Assembly: GCA_029817715.1 (NCBI GenBank) | Contig: JARUPY010000290.1 | Location: forward strand, 5,580,001-5,644,000 | DNA: 64,000 nucleotides | Direction: 5' to 3' | Source of the DNA: Melastoma dodecandrum | Taxonomy: Eukaryota > Streptophyta > Magnoliopsida > Myrtales > Melastomataceae | Shown here: in pieces, positions 34,765 through 47,600 of the stretch | How the letters are laid out: each line of letters begins with the position of its first letter | Numbering within the stretch: the first letter of the stretch is position 1 | Position numbers and translations under genes: made by a program | Notes under the pieces: model-generated | What the model was told of the DNA's origin: nothing | The model's input: only the letters and a program-made list of their open reading frames with translations | The model's database searches: none

Positions 34765-35755
34765 TCAGCAGTTGGGACTGAACAACGTAGACCGGAGCCC
34801 CATCAACGGCCGGAGAGTGTCGGCTTCGAACTTCCGACCAAAGAGGTAGCACAACGTCGTCGTTTCTCCATTGTAACTACATCTCTCCCCGCACTTGATC
34901 TTCCTGATCAGATCCGAGTTGACGTCCACCCTGTGGAACCTCTCGGGGTGCGGGGAATCCCTTGACCAATGGACCCAGGTTACTGTCCTATTCGCGTTCG
35001 TCCCCGGGTGTAATATGTTTGCGAATGTAGGGATGAGATGCTCGTCCATGTAGCACACCAGGCTCCCGTGGCGGACGCAGTGGTCATGGAATAGGGGGTT
35101 GTAGTTTGCGTCGGAGACAACCTCTGATGCCAGGGTCCTGTCTGAGGAGAACCACTAGGAGCCCTTCCGCCAGTTGGAGATGTTAATGGCTAGGGACATC
35201 TTAGGGTTGTATCGGCCACGTCCGACGGGGCTCGGGTCGTCGAACGAGCCCACGAACGAGAGCTTAGTGTTTATTAGATAGGAATAGACTGTGGGGAAGT
35301 TGAACACCGGGATGCACGATTTGGAGAGAAGGACGAACCTTTCGTTGGCGGGGTTGAGGAGGGCGTTCGCCAGCAAGCGCCTCTCCACGTCTATCATCGA
35401 TACTTGTCCCCATTCCACGGGCTGTTATAAACGAAACGATCAAATGGCTAACCAAAACTCTCGTGAGAGGGCATCACTTGATCGAGAACATTAATACTGA
35501 CCTTGCTCGGGATCCTTCGATCGTAAAACACGGAACCCTCCTGATCGCGAGCATTGTAAGAAGGGCTCGAGTGGACATAGATTGTATATTTTTCTTGGTA
35601 TCCTTCAAAGAACTTCTCCCACAACGGCCCCAAAGGGAGATGACCCTTCGTCAAGAACATGAATGCGACCTTAGGACCTCCTTCATTCGAGGATTAACCC
35701 CGCCTCGAGACCAACGACGCCCTCCAGAACAATTCCCGGTCTGTTCGCGTGGTAA
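34765..35755 (-). pseudogene. GT14 glycosyltransferase pseudogene (second copy)
   Basis: Clear copy of the GT14 gene at 30993-32761. The exon 2 equivalent (34765-35421) reads WGQVSMIDVERRLLANALLN, RFVLLSKSCIPVFNF and GRGRYNPKM. It then hits an in-frame TAG at 35154-35156, exactly where the intact gene has Gln (GAQWFG against GS-stop-WFS). Reading continues as SDRTLASEVV, MDEHLIPTF and VTWVHWSRDSPHPERF to the natural end. The exon 1 equivalent (35502-35755) reads TDRELFWRASLVSRRG, then a TAA at 35694-35696, then [20 protein letters not shown]. The splice sites at 35421 and 35502 are still intact. The N-terminal anchor region is absent here and may lie at 38.3-38.6 kb. Confidence 0.88.
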
Positions 35756-36311
35756 AACACGTCGTGATATAACGTGGACTCAAAGTGTTGAAAAGAACGT
35801 GATCGCCAATAAAGTAAACAAACAAAAGGAACAAAAGAGAATTCACTAAGTATCAAGAAAACAACTTACAACCATTACGGAGTGCTTAGAACAATTGCGT
35901 ACAGATAGGTTGACAATCAAGCAACCCTTCGGGGTCATGGAATGATCGTCGTGTGTCTACAATAGATCGGCGCTGGCTTATTTATAAGACACTAACTAAT
36001 AACCGTCGCCCTGAAGCACATTTACCACGTGGTGATTATCCTAAAACTACCCATCGATTGGCTACTACAACAAATACACCAGCTCCAGACATTGAGATCT
36101 CTGGTCGATACTGAAAGCGATCGATTGAACTCTATCTTCGTTCACGCTGTCTATCGATCAGCACTCCCTCGGCCCGCTCCAGCATCGATCCTTATCCTGG
36201 CGAATACCTCTGTCGATCTTAGTGTCCACCTAAGCCCATTGCTGGAGACCCAAAATGTCGTTTACTATGTAAACACGGTCGTCTTCTTCGAGATAGGCCA
36301 TGTCTTCGACA
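35756..36311. other. Unidentified inserted sequence next to the copia element
   Basis: About 550 bp with no similarity to the GT14 gene. The minus strand has a TATA-like word (TTATAAATAA) near 35980-35990. It could be a solo LTR or another insertion, but no matching end was found. Confidence 0.35.
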
Positions 36312-36511
36312 TGTTGGGATTATGATATATTTGCTGTTATGGTTAGTTTAGATTTTATATTTAGAATAATATCTTTGAAGATATTTAGGAGATTTTGGTT
36401 TTTTATATTTTTAGGTTATAAATAGATCTCTTCGGAGGGGGAGAATGTAAGCCCTTTTTCAGAAATAAAATTAGAGCGTATTTTCACTTCTGCATATCCA
36501 TACCCATACCA
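36312..36511 (+). repeat. 5' LTR of the copia element
   Basis: Starts TGTTGGGATTATGATATATT. It lacks the ~18 bp (including CCAACA) found at the end of the 3' LTR, and has about 11 extra bp near 36450. Confidence 0.85.
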
Positions 36512-36521
36512 TATCAGAGCG

Positions 36522-38088
36522 ATGGCTTCCAGCGGTTCGTTATCTCCTATGCTTCCGATCTTCGACGGCGAAAACTATCAGTTATGGCCCGTGAAGATGA
36601 AAACACACCTCGGAGGTCTTGGCTAGTGACAGTGGGTTGAAGCTGACAAAGATCCAACACCTCTAGGTAATAATCCAACCTTGAATCAAATCCGACTCCA
36701 TGAAGAGGAGTCAACAAAGGCTCCAAAGGCCTTGTCCTATATTTTTCGACAGTCTTGGAAGTGATTTTCACAAGAATTATGGCTTATGAGACTCCTAAGA
36801 ACGCGTGGGTTAAGTTGCAGGAGGAGTTTATGGGCAGCAGCAGAACGTGTCGTATGCAGATTCTGAATTTGAAGAGATATTTCGAGCGTCTGCGGATGAA
36901 AGAAAGTGGGACCGTCAAAGAGTATGTTGATAGACTTTTGGCAATCGTCAATAAACTTCGCTTCTTGGAGAGTAATTACTAGATAATAGAATTGTGGAGA
37001 AAGTGCTGGTGAGTTTGCCAGAAAGATTTGAGTCAAAGATATCATCTCTTAAAGACTCAAAGGATTTGTCAAAGATTTCGTTGACTGAGCTCATCCATGC
37101 ATTTCAAGCTCAAGAATATAGAAAGTTGATACGACAAGAAGATGATGCAAATCATAAACATGAAAAAGGAGAAAAGAGTGTTGAAGGTGCTTATGTTACT
37201 GGACAATCTAGATCTCGGGGAGAGAAAAGACAAGAAGATAAGCCAAAGAGAAGAAAATTTAAGCCAAGGAGAAGAAAATTTAAGCCAAGGAGAAGAAAAT
37301 TTTCTCCATGCCCTCACTGTAAGAAAGATAATCATCCTGAAAATCGTTGTTTCTGGAGACCAAATGTATGATGCAGGTCATGCCAACAACTTGGCCATAT
37401 GGAGAAAGTATGCCCAAACAATGAAGCTTCTCAAGAGGAACATGCACAAATGATAGAAGAAGAAGATGATCAATTGTTTGTTGCTACGTGTTTCTCGACA
37501 AAGGTACGAGATCGTACTTGGTTGATAGATAGTAGTTGTACAAATCATATGACACCAGATTTGAGCAGTTTTGTAAGGCTGGTCAACGCTTGCAAATCGA
37601 AAGTGATGATTGGGAATGGAGAATTCCTAGATGTCAAAGGCAGAGATACGGTTGCCGTAAAAACAATGAGAGGTACCAAATATATATAAAATGTTCTATT
37701 TGTCCCTGGAATCAGTAAGAGTTTGCTGAATGTGGGTCAAATGTTAGAGAAAAATTATGCTTTGCATTTTAAGGATACGATTTGCACAATTGTGAATCTT
37801 GATGGTCGTGAGTTTATGTCCATGAAAATGAAAAAGAAAAGTTTTCCTATTGTGTGGAAAGAAGAAAGCGCACTTATGTCGGAAGATGTAAAAGAGGGAA
37901 ATCAAGTAAGATTTCAAGAAAATATTGAAATAATCAAAGATTTGAGGAGGAGCTCTAAAGTTCGATATCCAGAAGATCAGATTGAAGATTTGTTGAAGAA
38001 AAGTTTGAATAGATCGAGATTCAAGAACATAAGAGAAAATCTTGGTATTGGCCGTAAAATATCAAGGAGGAGATTGTTGGGATTATGA
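36522..38088 (+). pseudogene. Degenerate copia gag (with protease start)
   Basis: Starts MASSGSLSPMLPIFDGENYQ. It is interrupted by stops after HLGGLG and after FRQSWK, by a frame change near 36760, by a stop after FLESNY (36980), and by a stop between the two zinc knuckles (CPHCKKDNHPENRC, then CRSCQQLGHMEKVC). A basic heptad KPRRRKF is repeated by a 21-bp tandem duplication near 37255-37300. Gag normally packages the element RNA; this copy cannot make a full protein. Confidence 0.85.
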
Positions 38089-38281
38089 TATTTTTGCTGT
38101 TATGGTTATTTTAGATTTTATGCTTAGAATAATATCTTTGAAAATATTTAGGAGATTTTGATTTTTTATATTTTTCGGTTATAAATATATCTCTCCGGAC
38201 GGGGAGAATGTCAGAAATAAAATTAGAGCGTATTTTCATTTCTGCATATCCATACCCGTACCAAAATAAATATATCCAACA
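38075..38281 (+). repeat. 3' LTR of the copia element
   Basis: Direct copy of the 5' LTR, TGTTGG...CCAACA, with scattered substitutions and one ~11-bp indel against it. Confidence 0.85.
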
Positions 38282-38288
38282 AGACAAA

Positions 38289-38585
38289 CTATGTGAAAGA
38301 TGGCAGTGGCGGCATCCGAAGTGTCGTGTCCTCGGTAGGACTAAAGGTCACTAAATCGGGTGCCGGCAGCGGACGTTGGTTTCCTGCGAAGACTGTGTGG
38401 CCAGATTCTCCCATCCTAATGCACGTCCTGGCCGCGACTACGAGGGACAGGGCGACCAAGAGGCACATGACCCAGAAGGGGAAATGTGACCTGGGCTTTT
38501 TGGGGCCGGCGAGGAGCTTCGCCCTTTGTTGGCTGTTCTCTCCGTTCATCATCGGTCTCGGCCAGAACGGGACGTGGTGAACCAA
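38289..38585 (-). pseudogene. Probable displaced 5' exon piece of the GT14 pseudogene
   Basis: The minus strand encodes a basic, Pro-containing tail, one membrane segment (FWVMCLLVALSLVVAART) and a Pro-rich stem ending LRMPPLPSFT, the layout of a GT14 N-terminus. It lies directly against the copia element, on the same strand as the decayed GT14 copy whose anchor is missing. The link is inferred from position and layout. An independent small membrane protein is the alternative. Confidence 0.5.
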
Positions 38586-41310
38586 CCGCTATATCCCGAG
38601 GGCGACGGAGGAAGGGGCCATGGGTTGGACAAATAACGTGTTGGTGCTGAAGTTAAGGCATTTGTTATGTGAGTTAGCATATAACGTGATAAAGCATATA
38701 AAATATACAGACATGAATTTTCAAGGGGAAGAAAACATCGTGTCCGAGCTTGAAATGACAACTGGGTAAAGCAGGACAATATTTTTAAGTCAATATAGTT
38801 TTGGGCTGACTTTGCCTGACAAGAGGTCCAACGTCAACGTGTCGTTTTATTGGGTTTCCGATCATTACTATGTGTCACATTATTTTATTCCTAGTTTCTT
38901 ACAAAGTCATGTCAACTTTAGTGTGGGCCTAATCGAAGGAAAACGCTTTCTTAGTTATTCCTCGATGTCTTAAGTCCGAACAATTGACGACTCCGGTTAT
39001 CCCCATCTTCTAGGCCCATTAATCATAATTGGCCTCTAAAGCCCACATTACCGGCCCATTCTCTGCATGGGCCGCCCATGAAGCGATCAGAACATATGGT
39101 GTTGTTGTGCCTGCGTTCCTCCCAGGTCAACCAATCGATTTCGACATGGACGCCATCGTTTTAATGGGCGGATCTTTTCCGTGCGCCCGACCACATCGCA
39201 CGGGACATTACCGCATCGCGATCACAGCATTTGTTTGTCTTGGAGACAACCAACATCACGAAAAACCATCCATATTCATCCATCTCGAATAAAAGGCAAA
39301 AGAAAGCCTTAGAAGAGGCCGATGAAAACGACCAGAGGTTGAGATTCCGAGCTGGGCTGAACAAAAAGGGCTTTATTCCAAGGTTTAGTTACGAAAATAT
39401 TTTTACCCAATTTCGAAATTCCTGAAATAATGTCTTGAACACATCTTTATAAAAGTCAATATCACTCTTAAGGAACTCGACTTTTATAAACCGAGTCCGC
39501 CTTCCCGAAACGAAACACGAATCTCATTACCTTAAAAAGAAAAAAGTCGTGTTCGGGTTACTTAAAAGTTTTTGAAGTTTTTTTTTTTACTCAACTCGGC
39601 TTTTTAAAAGCCGAATTTCTTAAGGCAATGTTAATCCAAAGAATACAAACTCGACTATATACAAACGACATTATTTATGGAAATTTGAAAATAAATACCC
39701 TAAAACACGAAATATTTTCAGGACCAAACCGACGCAGTAACGTAGCTATGAATAAAAACCCTTAAAAATGGGGCCTTCCTTTCTTCAAAATCTCTTGGGA
39801 TATTGCCCCTTTCTTGGGTGGACACGAATGGAATAATAAACCCTATCATTATTACTTATTTGGGATATTACTTAGTGGACGAATTTTGTAATTTAAGGAA
39901 AAGGAAAATGACCCTTTTCCAATTTTATCTAATCTTTTTGGTCTTATGGTGGGGGACTCTTTAATATCTTTTTCTAAAAGGAAAAGACAATCTTGAGATG
40001 ATGCCCCCCTGTTTTTAATAAGCTTTTTTTGGGGGAGAGAAGAGAGTGAAGTGGTGGGATTCCTAGGTGGATTCATGTTAGTGTGGAGATAGATAAAACT
40101 AGAACATGGGAATATTTTCTAACGATAAACAAATTCTTATCATGAGGCGGGCACACGCTTCTGTTGTTTGGTCTTTTGCACCATGAAGGTTGAGAGTTTG
40201 CAAAATCACTTATTGAGAAGGGATTATGTTGGGAGATCACGCATTCTTTATCTCCAATCCCACTTTGGAAATATAATATGTATTTAAGAGGGCAAACAGC
40301 CATATTCTCTGGTGCTTTAGAATTTGACGATAAACAATCCGATCCGAAAGCGTGGCACACATAAGTTTGACACACTGCACTCGATAAAGAGACAAAATAA
40401 AAGAAATATCACATGCCCTTAAAAGGATTCTCGGGCACTAACATGCCTACTGAGTGCCCATTGCCTCCAATGAATATCATGTTCTGTGAATATCTTCATT
40501 AGGTCATGAGGATGAGCTTGCAGGGTTCCCCCCTTTCCCCCCTAGATCCATTTATTGTTTGTTAGGTTATGACAAGGTTGTACGTGTATGTGTCTGTCCT
40601 GATCGAGATAATTGAAGGTTTGGTGTGATTTCTGATGTTTCTTCTACCCAACAATATCTCTTCCTTTTTGGGTAGTTAAGGTAACATCGACATAACTCAA
40701 ACCCCGATTCTATAACAGGTGAAGGATTAGGGTTTTGAGGGTTTAGGAACACCATTTTAAGACAAAGACCTCGGACCCAATCAAAAAACTTCTTGTACCA
40801 ATATGGGAAAGATCGCGCGAAACGAATGGAATCCCACTAGGAATTATGACCCCACGAATTACCATGACCCCGATTGAGGCTACAGACTAGAGACAGTGAG
40901 TGGCACGTCACTTGGATAACGTTGCACCGTGGGAATTGCAGGGGTAGGCAAGACAGTGTAACCCAAAATGGCCAAGCCCCCCACCCACTTACTATTGGGG
41001 GATGGATGATTGTCAATATGGTCTAGTCAGAATCCCCTTACCAATCACTCCTATCATGTAATTGTTGTTGTTGTTAAAATAATAGATACCCATGTCCTTA
41101 TATTCCCCTTTTCTTTGTAAGAAGAAGGATCCAAGTTTCTCTCCTCTAGGACGAGGTCAAATGTTGCCACTTTCATCCAATATATATTATATATATATGT
41201 TAAGGATGCTGTCAACTGGCTTATGTTCACATGTAACCAAATCACACTATGGGGTTGGACGGAGCGAGGGAAACGACGAGGGGTCGGCGACGGTCCTCGG
41301 CCGTTGCAGT
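38586..41310. other. Intergenic
   Basis: AT-rich spacer with GGCCCA-type site II words near 39010-39070, short palindromes such as CGGCTTTTTAAAAGCCG near 39598-39614, and a (AT)n run near 41185. No gene was recognised. Confidence 0.5.
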
Positions 41311-41459
41311 CACGTGGTGCGTGGTGCAGGACCACCGGCTCGTGATAGGGCACGGAATATGAAGAGAGAGAAGCACGGCATCGTCGGGCGTCACGCGAGA
41401 TCCACGTGACCCGAGCCGAGCCAAGCTTCATCCTCCAGCGTGGCGGAAATTGCCACGTG
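41311..41459 (+). promoter_or_regulatory. Three G-boxes upstream of BRUTUS
   Basis: Perfect CACGTG palindromes at 41311-41316, 41403-41408 and 41454-41459, within 165 bp upstream of the TATA box. G-boxes are bound by bHLH factors, and clade IVc bHLH proteins (ILR3, bHLH104, bHLH121) are reported to drive iron-deficiency genes including BTS. That they do so here is inference. Confidence 0.6.
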
Positions 41460-41472
41460 GTGTCCGGCAGAG

Positions 41473-41480
41473 TATAAAAG
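41473..41480 (+). promoter_or_regulatory. TATA box, BRUTUS
   Basis: TATAAAAG 183 bp before the start codon, in a GC-rich setting. Transcription is expected near 41505, giving a leader of about 150 nt. Confidence 0.7.
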
Positions 41481-41655
41481 CCCCTCCCAGCTGAATTAAT
41501 GAGAGAGATGCTGGAAAATCCAACAGAAAATTGTGGAAAGGCGCAGAGAGGGGGTGCGATAGAGATAGAGAGTGGTGGTGGTCTCAACGGAAACTTTGAG
41601 AAGGAAATACGTTTACGGAGGGTAGGCGACCGACGAGGAGGGGGAGGCTGTTGCC

Positions 41656-44600
41656 ATGGCGACGCCGTTGGGGGGGAGCGGTGGCGAGGGAGGGGTGGCT
41701 GTCCTCTCCAGCTCCGTCGACAGACGCAACGGCGGAGGCAGCGTGGACGATGACTCCTTGGTGACGAAGCAGCGGCTCGAAGAGTCTCCGATCCTGATTT
41801 TCCTCTACTTCCACAAGGCGATCCTCAACGAGCTGGACGCTCTCCACAAGTTCGCCCTGGATTTCGCCACCGGATTGAAGGAGGACATTAGGCCGTTGAT
41901 GGAACGGTATCATTTCCTCCAGTCGATGTATAGGCACCACTCGAATGCTGAGGATGAGGTGTGCCGCCGGTTCCTTATTCCGATTAATTCTCCCTCGTAG
42001 GTCAATTGATGTGCCGATTGCGTTTGTCGACAATGTTGAGTTCAATTCTTTCCATTGTGTGGTTGCATCTACGAGAGATGATTGGAATCCTCGGTTCCTG
42101 CATTAGCTTTAACTTGGAAACTGCTATTGAGTGTGACATTTCCTGTACGTTGTGCTAGCTATCTCAGGTTTTGGACTTCTATATGAGGTACCCTGGCCAA
42201 TGTTGGCTTTTCGTGACCTCTCCGACTTATGTGTGGTTCGATGTTATATGCAAATTCGAGAGGGAAGAAACTTCTGGTCTGTGAATTTCTTCTCTTGGCT
42301 CATTTTATACTCAATTAATGGATAACTCTGAAAGAATGCCAGGCTGTGAGAGCTCGCTTGAGAGATTGGGGGTTCTCCTCTAGAATAAGATAGGAACATA
42401 CTTTTGAGGATGTTATTTAGTCTAGCCACTCCGTGTAGTATTTCTTAGTTAGTTTACCATTTACCAATACCAATTCTGCTATGTGGTCCTTCGGGTTGTT
42501 CCAAGGTTCTGCTTTTTTGTGATCTATTTTCTAAGTGCTGGTGATGGCTCTTGTGATGCATATTACTCTTTCAGTCGCATCACTTATGGTGTTTATTTCC
42601 TCAAATAATATATATTGGCTTTACCAATTTTTTTTCTTTATTTAGGTTATTTTCCCTGCTCTTGACATTCGTGTAAAGAATGTGGCTCAAACATATTCCT
42701 TAGAGCATAAAGGTGAGAGTAATCTCTTCGACCATTTGTTCCACTTGTTGAACATCGGGGCAAGCACAGAAGAAAGTTTTCCGAGGGAGTTAGCATCTTG
42801 TACAGGAGCCCTTCATACATCGATAAGTCAGCATTTGGCTAAAGAAGAGGAGCAGGTATTTTCATGACTGTTTTTAGCTGTTGGATACTTAAATTTCTTA
42901 TTGGTAATTATTGGATATATATGATGACGTGAAATTAACTACTTTCCTGGCTGAACAGAATCATAAAAGAATATTATAGGTTAGTTTCCTATGTATTTGG
43001 CAACTCTTGTCGCTTCTACTGTGTGAAATTTTTAACATGATCGGCATTGTTCAGGGAATCTTGTTAACCCGTTCAGCATTCATGTCTCTACTTTAAAGAG
43101 TCTAACGTACTAGTGTTGCCTGTGTCGATTTGAGAATCTGAGCCCCATTCAGCTGTATGAGTTGTCTAGTCTACGGGTTACACATATCTCAAATCATTTA
43201 ATTATCAGTAGTGTGGAAGACAAAGATCCAGACTGTTTGTTATTGGTCAATCCTTTCTTCTAATTGAAAAGGTCTCGCTTTTGATTATCATTCTAGCCTG
43301 AATTTGTGTATGGACTATTGCAAACTGTGAATATCTATTCTTGTCGTATTTAGGTATTTCCCTTGCTCATCGAGAAGTTTTCCTTCGAGGAGCAAGCATC
43401 TTTGGTCTGGCAATTCTTATGCAGCATTCCTGTCAATATGATGGCAGAGTTCCTTCCCTGGCTCTCCTCCTCCATTTCAAGTGATGAATACCTGGATCTG
43501 TCAAAGTGCTTAGGCAGGATTGTCCCGGAAGAAAATCTTCTTCAAGAGGTAAATTTCTTTTAGGTATTCTACCTCATTGGGAAATGCAGATGTTGTCTGA
43601 ATTGAGGACCTCACTCATTTGCTCCCCTTGAAGGTGGTTTTTACGTGGATGGATGGGAAAAACGACATTGCTGTTAAAGTGCCTATGAAAGAGCCTTCTG
43701 CTGAGCATGGTGACGGCTTAAATATCAGTTTGCAACCAGCAAAAACACTAAAGTGCCCATGTGAGTTAACAAAAACGGGGAAAAGGAAATCTTCAGACAA
43801 AGATAAGGCTATGTTGGGTTCAGCTACATCCCACCCAATTGATGAAATTTTACTATGGCATAATGCCATAAAGAAGGAGTTGCTCGAGATTGCTGAAGAG
43901 GCAAGAAAGATGCAAGCTTCTGGTGACTTCGCCGATTTAACATCCTTCAATGAGAGGCTCCAATTTATTGCAGAAGTCTGTATATTTCACAGGTACTGTG
44001 TTAGTCTTCCTCATCATTCTGTGATTGCACTTATCTGCCGTTTGTGTCCAGCTAATCGTGTGTCATGGATTCTTCGTCACCACACCTTAAAGTTTACTCT
44101 GCTGTGTTTTATCATTACTTTCATGCTTTGTCACTTGTACGTCATACCAATTGGACTTCTGATCACTCTAATGATTAAAACACTATGAAAAGAAGTAGCA
44201 AGTAGCCTTTGATGGGCACCAAAGGTTTCCTTATAATATTGAAGCTAGACAGGAGCCTAACTAAGCTACTCGATGACAAATGATTAGATGATCCAAAATT
44301 GGCATTACAAGCAACGACTTATTCATTGTTAAGTAGCTCCTAACTAATGTAGAACATGCAATTTTGTTACATTTTCGGGCATTAATATATGTATTTATCA
44401 TATTTTTGTCTGGGTAGTTACTGCTCTGGATGTCAATGCACTTTATATATCTTGTTCTCACCTCTAATTCTAAATATATTTTTCCATGCAGTATTGCTGA
44501 AGATAAGGTCATATTCCCTGCAGTAGATGGTGAATTGTCCTTTATCCATGAGCATACCGAAGAACAAAGCCAGCTTAATGAGTTCCATTGCTTGATAGAG

Positions 44601-47600
44601 AGGATACAGTCTGCGGAAGCAACTTCTACTTCAGGTGTAGAATTTTATGGAGAGTTGTGCTCACAACCTGATCAAATAATTGAAACCATACAGAGACACT
44701 TTCACCGAGAGGAAGTTTTGGTAGGTTATTGTATTATGATGTTCTTCATTTGGGAAGCCAGTTGTAAAGTTCTCACATACAAAGTTCCCTAATCGCAATT
44801 GTTTAGGATAATGCTTTCAACAGTCTAGGTCTAGCCAAGATGAAAAAAATCTGATGGTTTTTTTTCTTACCTTTGGAATTAAGTGGGGTATCGTGCAAAT
44901 TTAGAAGTGTGTACCGTGTTTCAATGCAAACTAATTGTTTTCAAGCAACCTGATCATTTATTAATGGTATGGATAAGATATCTTTCGACTTTTTGTAGTT
45001 TTATCTTGAAAGGGATTCTACATTTCTTAACCAGAATCATCCAGAAATTACGATTTCTTGCTTTTCTAGGTCCTTCCGCTTGCTAGAAGACATTTCAGCT
45101 TCAAAAAACAGCGGGAACTTCTTTACAAGAGCCTATGCATGATGCCATTGAAATTGATAGAACGTGTATTGCCTTGGTTAGTTGGAGCATCTGGTGAAGA
45201 TGAAGCCAGGAATATTATCAGAAACCTGCAGCTAGGAGGTGAGCGTCTGTTGCTTTGATTTGCTAGTAGTTGTTGGTCAAGTTATTGAATGATCTAATAG
45301 TAATGATTTGATTTTTTTTCTGTCCAATATCAGCATCTGGGGCAGATTCAGCTTTGGTGACACTTTTTACCGGGTGGGCTTGCAAAGGTCGTAATCAGGG
45401 TTTATGCTTGTCTCCGTGTGGAATGGGCTATTGCCCTTTCAAAGACTTATCTGACATCGAGGGTGATTACATCCAAACAGCCTGTGTGTGCGCTTCAACA
45501 CAGGTGGCTCAAAAAGCTCTAGCCGAAGATATCATTAGACCTTTCAAGCGGAATGCATCTCTTGAAAGCAGGGATAACAGCTGCGTAGACAAGCCAGACA
45601 ATTTGAGTACCATGGAAAGCACTTGTGGTGACAGATCTTGCCGTGTCCCAGGTTTAGGAGTCAATAATAACTATCTGGGATTGAGTTCTCTGTCAACAGC
45701 TAAATCGTTACGATCCATGTCTTTTAACTCTGCGGCTCCGTCATTTAATTCAAGCCTCTTTATTTGGGAAGCTGGCAGTCCTTCCTCAAGCAATGGATCT
45801 ATCGAACGGCCAATCGATACAATCTTCAAATTTCACAAAGCCATAAGCAAGGACCTTGAATTCCTGGATGTGGAATCGATGAAACTTGGGGATTGTGATG
45901 AGGATTTCCTTAGGCTGTTCATTGGTCGGTTTCGCCTTTTGTGGGGCTTATACCGTGCTCACAGCAATGCAGAGGATGACATAGTTTTTCCTGCCTTGGA
46001 GTCCAAAGAAACACTTCATAATGTGAGTCACTCATATACTCTAGACCATAAGCAGGAGGAAAGGCTATTTGAAGATATCTCCAATGCTCTTTCTGAGCTT
46101 TCTCACCTCCATGCTAGACTGCAATCAAGTACGGTTAGTGCTGAAGATTCTCCCTCTAATGATCTTGATAGCACCCAAAAATACAAAGAGCTTGCGACAA
46201 GGCTTCAAGGGATGTGCAAGTCCATAAAAGTTACCCTGGACCATCATATTTTCAGGGAAGAACTTGAATTGTGGCCTCTGTTTGGAAAGCACTTCTCAGT
46301 TGAGGAGCAAGACAAAATTGTTGGCCGCATCATTGGAACGACAGGAGCTGAAGTTCTTCAGTCAATGTTACCATGGGTGACTGCTGCTCTTACTCTTGAT
46401 GAGCAAAACCAGATGATGGACACTTGGAAGCACGCTGCCAAAAATACCATGTTTAACGAATGGCTCAGTGAGTGCCTGAAAGGGACATCAGCATCCTCCC
46501 TACAATCTCAGGCAGAAACAAGTGCATTGGCAAATGGTATTCATTTTCTCTTCCATATAAAGTTGATTTGAATATCCTCTGTGCTTGTGCTACTACTGTT
46601 ATATAACTCATAGTGTTTTTTCTTCTCAGAGATTGAACTAAAAGACGCATTGGACCAAAGCGACCAGATGTTCAAACCTGGGTGGAAGGACATATTTCGG
46701 ATGAACCAAAATGAGCTTGAAGCCGAGATTAGAAAGGTGTACCGTGACTCATCACTGGACCCTAGGAGGAAAGCCTATCTTGTCCAGAATCTTATGACCA
46801 GGTACATTTCACATGGTTCGCCATTTCAGTCATCAAGCTTATATATATATATATTTCATTCACATGCGTCAGATTGAGTATGGCTACAGAATACTCCTGG
46901 GCCCCATATGAATAACTTACTTCTTCCTATTTCAGTCGGTGGATAGCTTCCCAGCAAAAGCCTCAGGAAGTGACCAGAGAATCCTCTAACAGCAATGAGG
47001 TGACGGGGCGCTCCCGCTCATATCGTGATACAGAGAAGCAGATCTTTGGATGCGTGCACTACAAAAGAAACTGTAAAATCAGAGCTGCTTGTTGTGACAA
47101 GTTGTTTACATGTAGATTTTGCCATGACAAAGTTAGTGACCACTCGATGGAAAGGTGATCCGTGTATCCCCCTTTACAATTTACTTTTGTGTTGTCATTT
47201 GGCTGCCTCATTCATGCGTTAACAAATCAATGCAGGAAAATGACCAAAGAAATGATGTGTATGCAATGCTTGGAGATTCAGCCAGTTGGACAGGCTTGCG
47301 CTACCCCTGCTTGCAATGGTTTTCTTATGGCGAAATATTACTGTAACATTTGCAAATTCTTCGATGACGAAAGGTATTTGGCGCATTCCATGGGTGGAAT
47401 TGTTACTAGCGAGTACATGTTACTGTGTGCCATGAAATTAAATTGTTGTCAGTGTAGTTTACAACAATCCATGCGTCTTCATCGCTTACTGGGATTTGCT
47501 ATCTTTCTTTTTTATGGATTCAGGAATGTCTATCATTGCCCGTTCTGCAATTTATGCCGAGTTGGGAAAGGGCTGGGAATCGACTACTTCCACTGCATGA

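Larger units (their letters stand above)
36312..38281 (+). mobile_element. Truncated Ty1/copia retrotransposon
   Basis: A 1.97-kb element bounded by two direct ~190-207-bp LTRs that start TGTTGGGATTATGATAT. The downstream LTR ends CCAACA, the inverted match of TGTTGG. A tRNA-Met-type primer site (TATCAGAGCGATGG) follows the first LTR, and a polypurine tract (AAGGAGGAGA) precedes the second. The interior has gag (GENYQLW, UBN2-like domain), two CX2CX4HX4C zinc knuckles and the start of the protease (WLIDSSCTNHM). Integrase, reverse transcriptase and RNase H are missing. Gag carries several stops and frame shifts. The presumed 5-bp target repeats match at four of five bases (CGACA at 36307-36311, AGACA at 38282-38286). 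Confidence 0.9.
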
